Assembly: GCF_032854445.1 (NCBI RefSeq)
Contig: NC_088295.1
Span: 32,272,510-32,336,509 of the forward strand
From: Liolophura sinensis
Taxonomy: Eukaryota; Mollusca; Polyplacophora; Chitonida; Chitonidae
Reading direction: 5' to 3'
Length of the DNA: 64,000 nt
Part shown: positions 61,456 through 64,000 of the stretch, one piece after another
Numbering within the stretch: position 1 is the first letter of the stretch
Layout of the letters: every line of letters starts with the position of its first letter
Notes under the pieces: generated by a model
Told to the model about the DNA's origin: nothing
The model's database searches: none
The model's input: only the letters and a program-made list of their open reading frames with translations
Program-made: the position numbers and the translations under genes

Positions 61456-63257
61456 TAACGCATTTCTGTATAGGTACGTGGGTGTAGTGTTTTTACTGAC
61501 AGTATGTACCAGTACGTCCTACATTTTTTCGTAGGATATAAAGCGACCATAAAACAAGTAAATACAACCTGTATGCAATGTACGCATGCCTGCCACAGTT
61601 TACACAGAGACTGATCACCTCAGCAACGGGGTGCCCCTTTTGTTTTAATTTTCATCGAACATGAAGAGTTTGAAAGTGCATGCACTCCTCGATTCGTGAC
61701 GAAAAGCTTTTCGCGCCTTTCTCAATTACTGCATGATACATTTTCATTCTCTTTTAAAGCCACATGAGGCAATTGGAAGCAAACACGCAGATCTACGAAG
61801 ATTCTTGAAGATGCGCGTTTCCTATCGCAGTGTTGGCTGAGGCCGTAACCTAACGTAATGTTTACCTGAGCAGCGATCTTCCGGCATCTCTACTAATACA
61901 CTCCCTGTCGTATGTACACAGTAACGTAACCCTTTCCTCTATGCTGTGTACAAACACTATTTTCCGTAAGGTTTTGCTTTGTTATCAAGAGCATACCAAT
62001 GAAAGATAACCTTTTATTCAGGTATGTTTAACTGAGTTTTATAAGGAGTGGGGTTTTAGTAACCACAGGTCACATTCAAGCGTGCAATTATTTGAAAACC
62101 AGAACAAAATGAACCTGTCGAACTCATCTCACGTGTATAGGGTATTATGTACTTGTTAAACCCGCTCAATTTACCTGTGAAAATGGATGATACAACAGTG
62201 TGACATCTTAAGTGTCGGCATACGCGCACGACTTTCATCCGTGTGTTTCTTCTTCCAGTTGCACAATGAACATGTGACCTTGAACATGAATGGCTATACA
62301 CATATCCAAAAAGACATGAACCGTCATGGCAAACTGCAGCCTACACTATAGTCCTATGAAACTATATTTAAGCATGCCTGTCTATCTAAGACATACACAA
62401 TAAATTCCTTTCAATATTTATTATGTTTTAACCTATATAGTTAGTGGTTGAGCTGTAATGACGTTGATAACATGTTATATACTTGACTTGCCTTTTAACA
62501 TTGTTTTCTGTGCGCTGTTCAAGAGGTATGACTTGCCAGGTTAAATGTATCAAGCAGAAACATAAAAATGTTAATTTGTCTGTACTTGAGTATACAGACT
62601 GTGTATGTATGGACAATAAGGCAATGTAAACTCACATCACATAACAAGACCGACGAACTAATCCATGTACTTCATACGCTATACAGGCTTTATTTGACAG
62701 GGGACCTGACCTCAAGAAATATGGCTTTTAAGATAACCCACAGATAGAAAAGTGAATACTTGAGGTCTTAATACATACACACCTAACTCTGAGATAATTT
62801 ATTAAAATTTTATCAGCTCAGTCTACTTGACACATAGCCGTGAGAGATTGGAGTCGGGTGGGAGGAGAATGGGGGGGGGGGTCGATGCATACTCCGTCAA
62901 AACTGCCGTTCACGAGAAGAATCTGGAACTTTCTCTGTGTTCATTCATAAAGCTGCCAACTGCACCTGTGAAAATAACAAAGTTCGCCCCACTTACAACC
63001 CGTAGTAAAACTTCCTTTTATGGGAATGGCATACAGGGATATAGGCGTATGTCAGTGAAATATTTCCTATTGACTGTTTTGATTACTACGCCTTAGTAAG
63101 CTAACCTGACTACTGTTCAACGTCTTTATCACAACGCGTTTTGTTCAGGTGACAATTCCAACACAAAACGCCGTCAGAAATAATGTCATATTTGACCCGG
63201 TGAGCCGGATTTTTCTGACAGGCGAGGGACAAAACTTTCGGGTTGAAAGGAAAGATC

Positions 63258-63382
63258 CCATATTAGGGGGCTGGCCGTTCGTCAATGTCACTGACGTCAT
63301 GTGGGCTGGGCCTAGGAAAATTTTTGACGTGACAAGCCAATCACTTCGTGTTTTCCTATCACGTGGTAGCAGACCTATAAAT
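63258..63382 (+). promoter_or_regulatory. Promoter of transgelin-like gene C (CArG, CRE, CCAAT, TATA)
   Basis: In order: CArG box CCATATTAGG (63258-63267), palindromic CRE TGACGTCA (63292-63299), CRE-like TGACGTGA (63325-63332), CCAATCA (63337-63343), TATAAAT (63376-63382). An ETS-like GGAA lies at 63249-63252, six bases before the CArG box. Transcription would start near 63405, about 145 bp before the ATG. CArG boxes bound by SRF drive vertebrate SM22-alpha and calponin genes. Confidence 0.7.
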
Positions 63383-63551
63383 TGCCTGTCGCCTATGATA
63401 TAGTACTTGTCAAAGTCTGTGATCAGGTTGTGCAGTCAACGTTGGAGTCTGTCTTGTGTTACCAGGTCGGCTCATCAGCGCTTTACAGTGATATTATTTC
63501 TGCAGCACCAGTGTTTTCAGGAAGGATTTGTGCAGATTAAAATCTTTTACA

Positions 63552-64000
63552 ATGAACAACTACCGCGCAGCTAAGTCTGGATTTGCCAGGGAAGCCCAAG
63601 CTAAGGTAAGTAGTCTGCACGTGTTCATTCATTGCTTGAAGTAGCTTAATAGCAATATATAATATATTGAGAGAAAAATTAAAGCAGTTCCGAAAACCCT
63701 AAAACCGACAGGTATGTGATGGGCGATGTTATTCCGCATTAAATACTTATGTCACCACAAAATGACAAACGTAGAAGATGAAAAAATATGAACATTTTTT
63801 AACATCACTGATGACAGCACAACCATTACCTACATATATATATGCCTACATACAAATCTATGTAAGCGCCTAAAACTCAGTTCCATTAAAGACAGTACTA
63901 ATATTACTGTTAACTCATCTGTACCTCGTCTAAATTAGTACTCAGGTCCTGTCATTAGTGTTTGTTTAGCAAACAAAGTGTGTGGAGTATTGTGGAGAGC
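63552..64000 (+). CDS. Transgelin/myophilin-like protein C, first exon only (runs off the window)
   Basis: Exon 63552-63605 encodes MNNYRAAKSGFAREAQAK and ends in a consensus donor, AAG|GTAAGT, in phase 0. Gene B exon 1 (MSYRAEKSGYSAEAYAR) has the same pattern, phase and similar length, so this is the first exon of a third array member. The remaining exons would lie beyond the window. The sequence from 63606 on is intron, with no further exon seen. The TATA box at 63376 is well placed for it. Confidence 0.8.

Larger units (their letters stand above)
54041..63257. other. 9-kb intergenic region between genes B and C
   Basis: No supported exon. It holds SINEs at 55071, 59815 and 61304, a short hairpin at 55733, a G21 run at 56962-56982, a TATA-plus-donor candidate at 57740, and the 31/32-bp minisatellite at 59046. 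A distant AATAAA at 56297-56302 could serve gene B only with a 2.3-kb 3' UTR. A 133-codon open frame at 55635-56036 is unrecognised. Confidence 0.6.

Overview
The window is nuclear DNA of an invertebrate animal. Genes are split by GT-AG introns, the DNA is AT-rich, intergenic stretches are long, and tRNA-derived SINEs, MITEs and minisatellites are scattered throughout. Gene content (a MYORG-type GH31 enzyme, an invertebrate NACHO, a tandem array of transgelin/myophilin-like genes) and a SINE family with a tRNA head and conserved centre suggest a lophotrochozoan, most likely a mollusc. The species cannot be fixed from sequence alone.

Layout, left to right. (1) 1970-4180 (+): a 643-residue myogenesis-regulating-glycosidase-like GH31 enzyme in two exons. 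(2) 8387-18049 (-): V-type proton ATPase subunit E, nine coding exons, 226 residues. (3) 18584-22837 (+): a Bcl-rambo (BCL2L13) homologue, four exons, 636 residues, head-to-head with gene 2 across 534 bp. (4) 24499-26536 (+): a NACHO/TMEM35A homologue, three exons, 168 residues. (5) 30773-38464 (+): a C11orf65/MFI homologue, 14 exons, 502 residues. (6) 45646-47303, 48908-54040 and 63552 to the window end (+): three tandem transgelin/calponin-family genes. The first lacks the calponin repeat, the second is complete, and the third is cut off after its first exon.

How the parts relate. The head-to-head ATP6V1E-BCL2L13 pair matches the human 22q11 arrangement, so it looks like retained bilaterian microsynteny. 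The shared promoter carries a YY1-like site and an 18-bp perfect palindrome made of two abutting M-box/MiT-TFE half motifs, which fits a lysosome (V-ATPase) and mitophagy (BCL2L13) pair. The third transgelin-like gene has a promoter with a CArG box identical to the c-fos core, a palindromic CRE, a second CRE-like site, a CCAAT box and a TATA box.

Repeats: about eleven copies or fragments of one tRNA-derived SINE family, three with clear target-site duplications; five copies of a roughly 220-bp TA-flanked MITE, one of which contains a seven-copy minisatellite; a 31-bp perfect inverted repeat; and a 31/32-bp minisatellite of about 16 copies. I saw no virus-like element, CRISPR array, rRNA gene or free-standing tRNA gene. 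Splice sites and products were derived by hand translation and remembered family sequences, not by database search.
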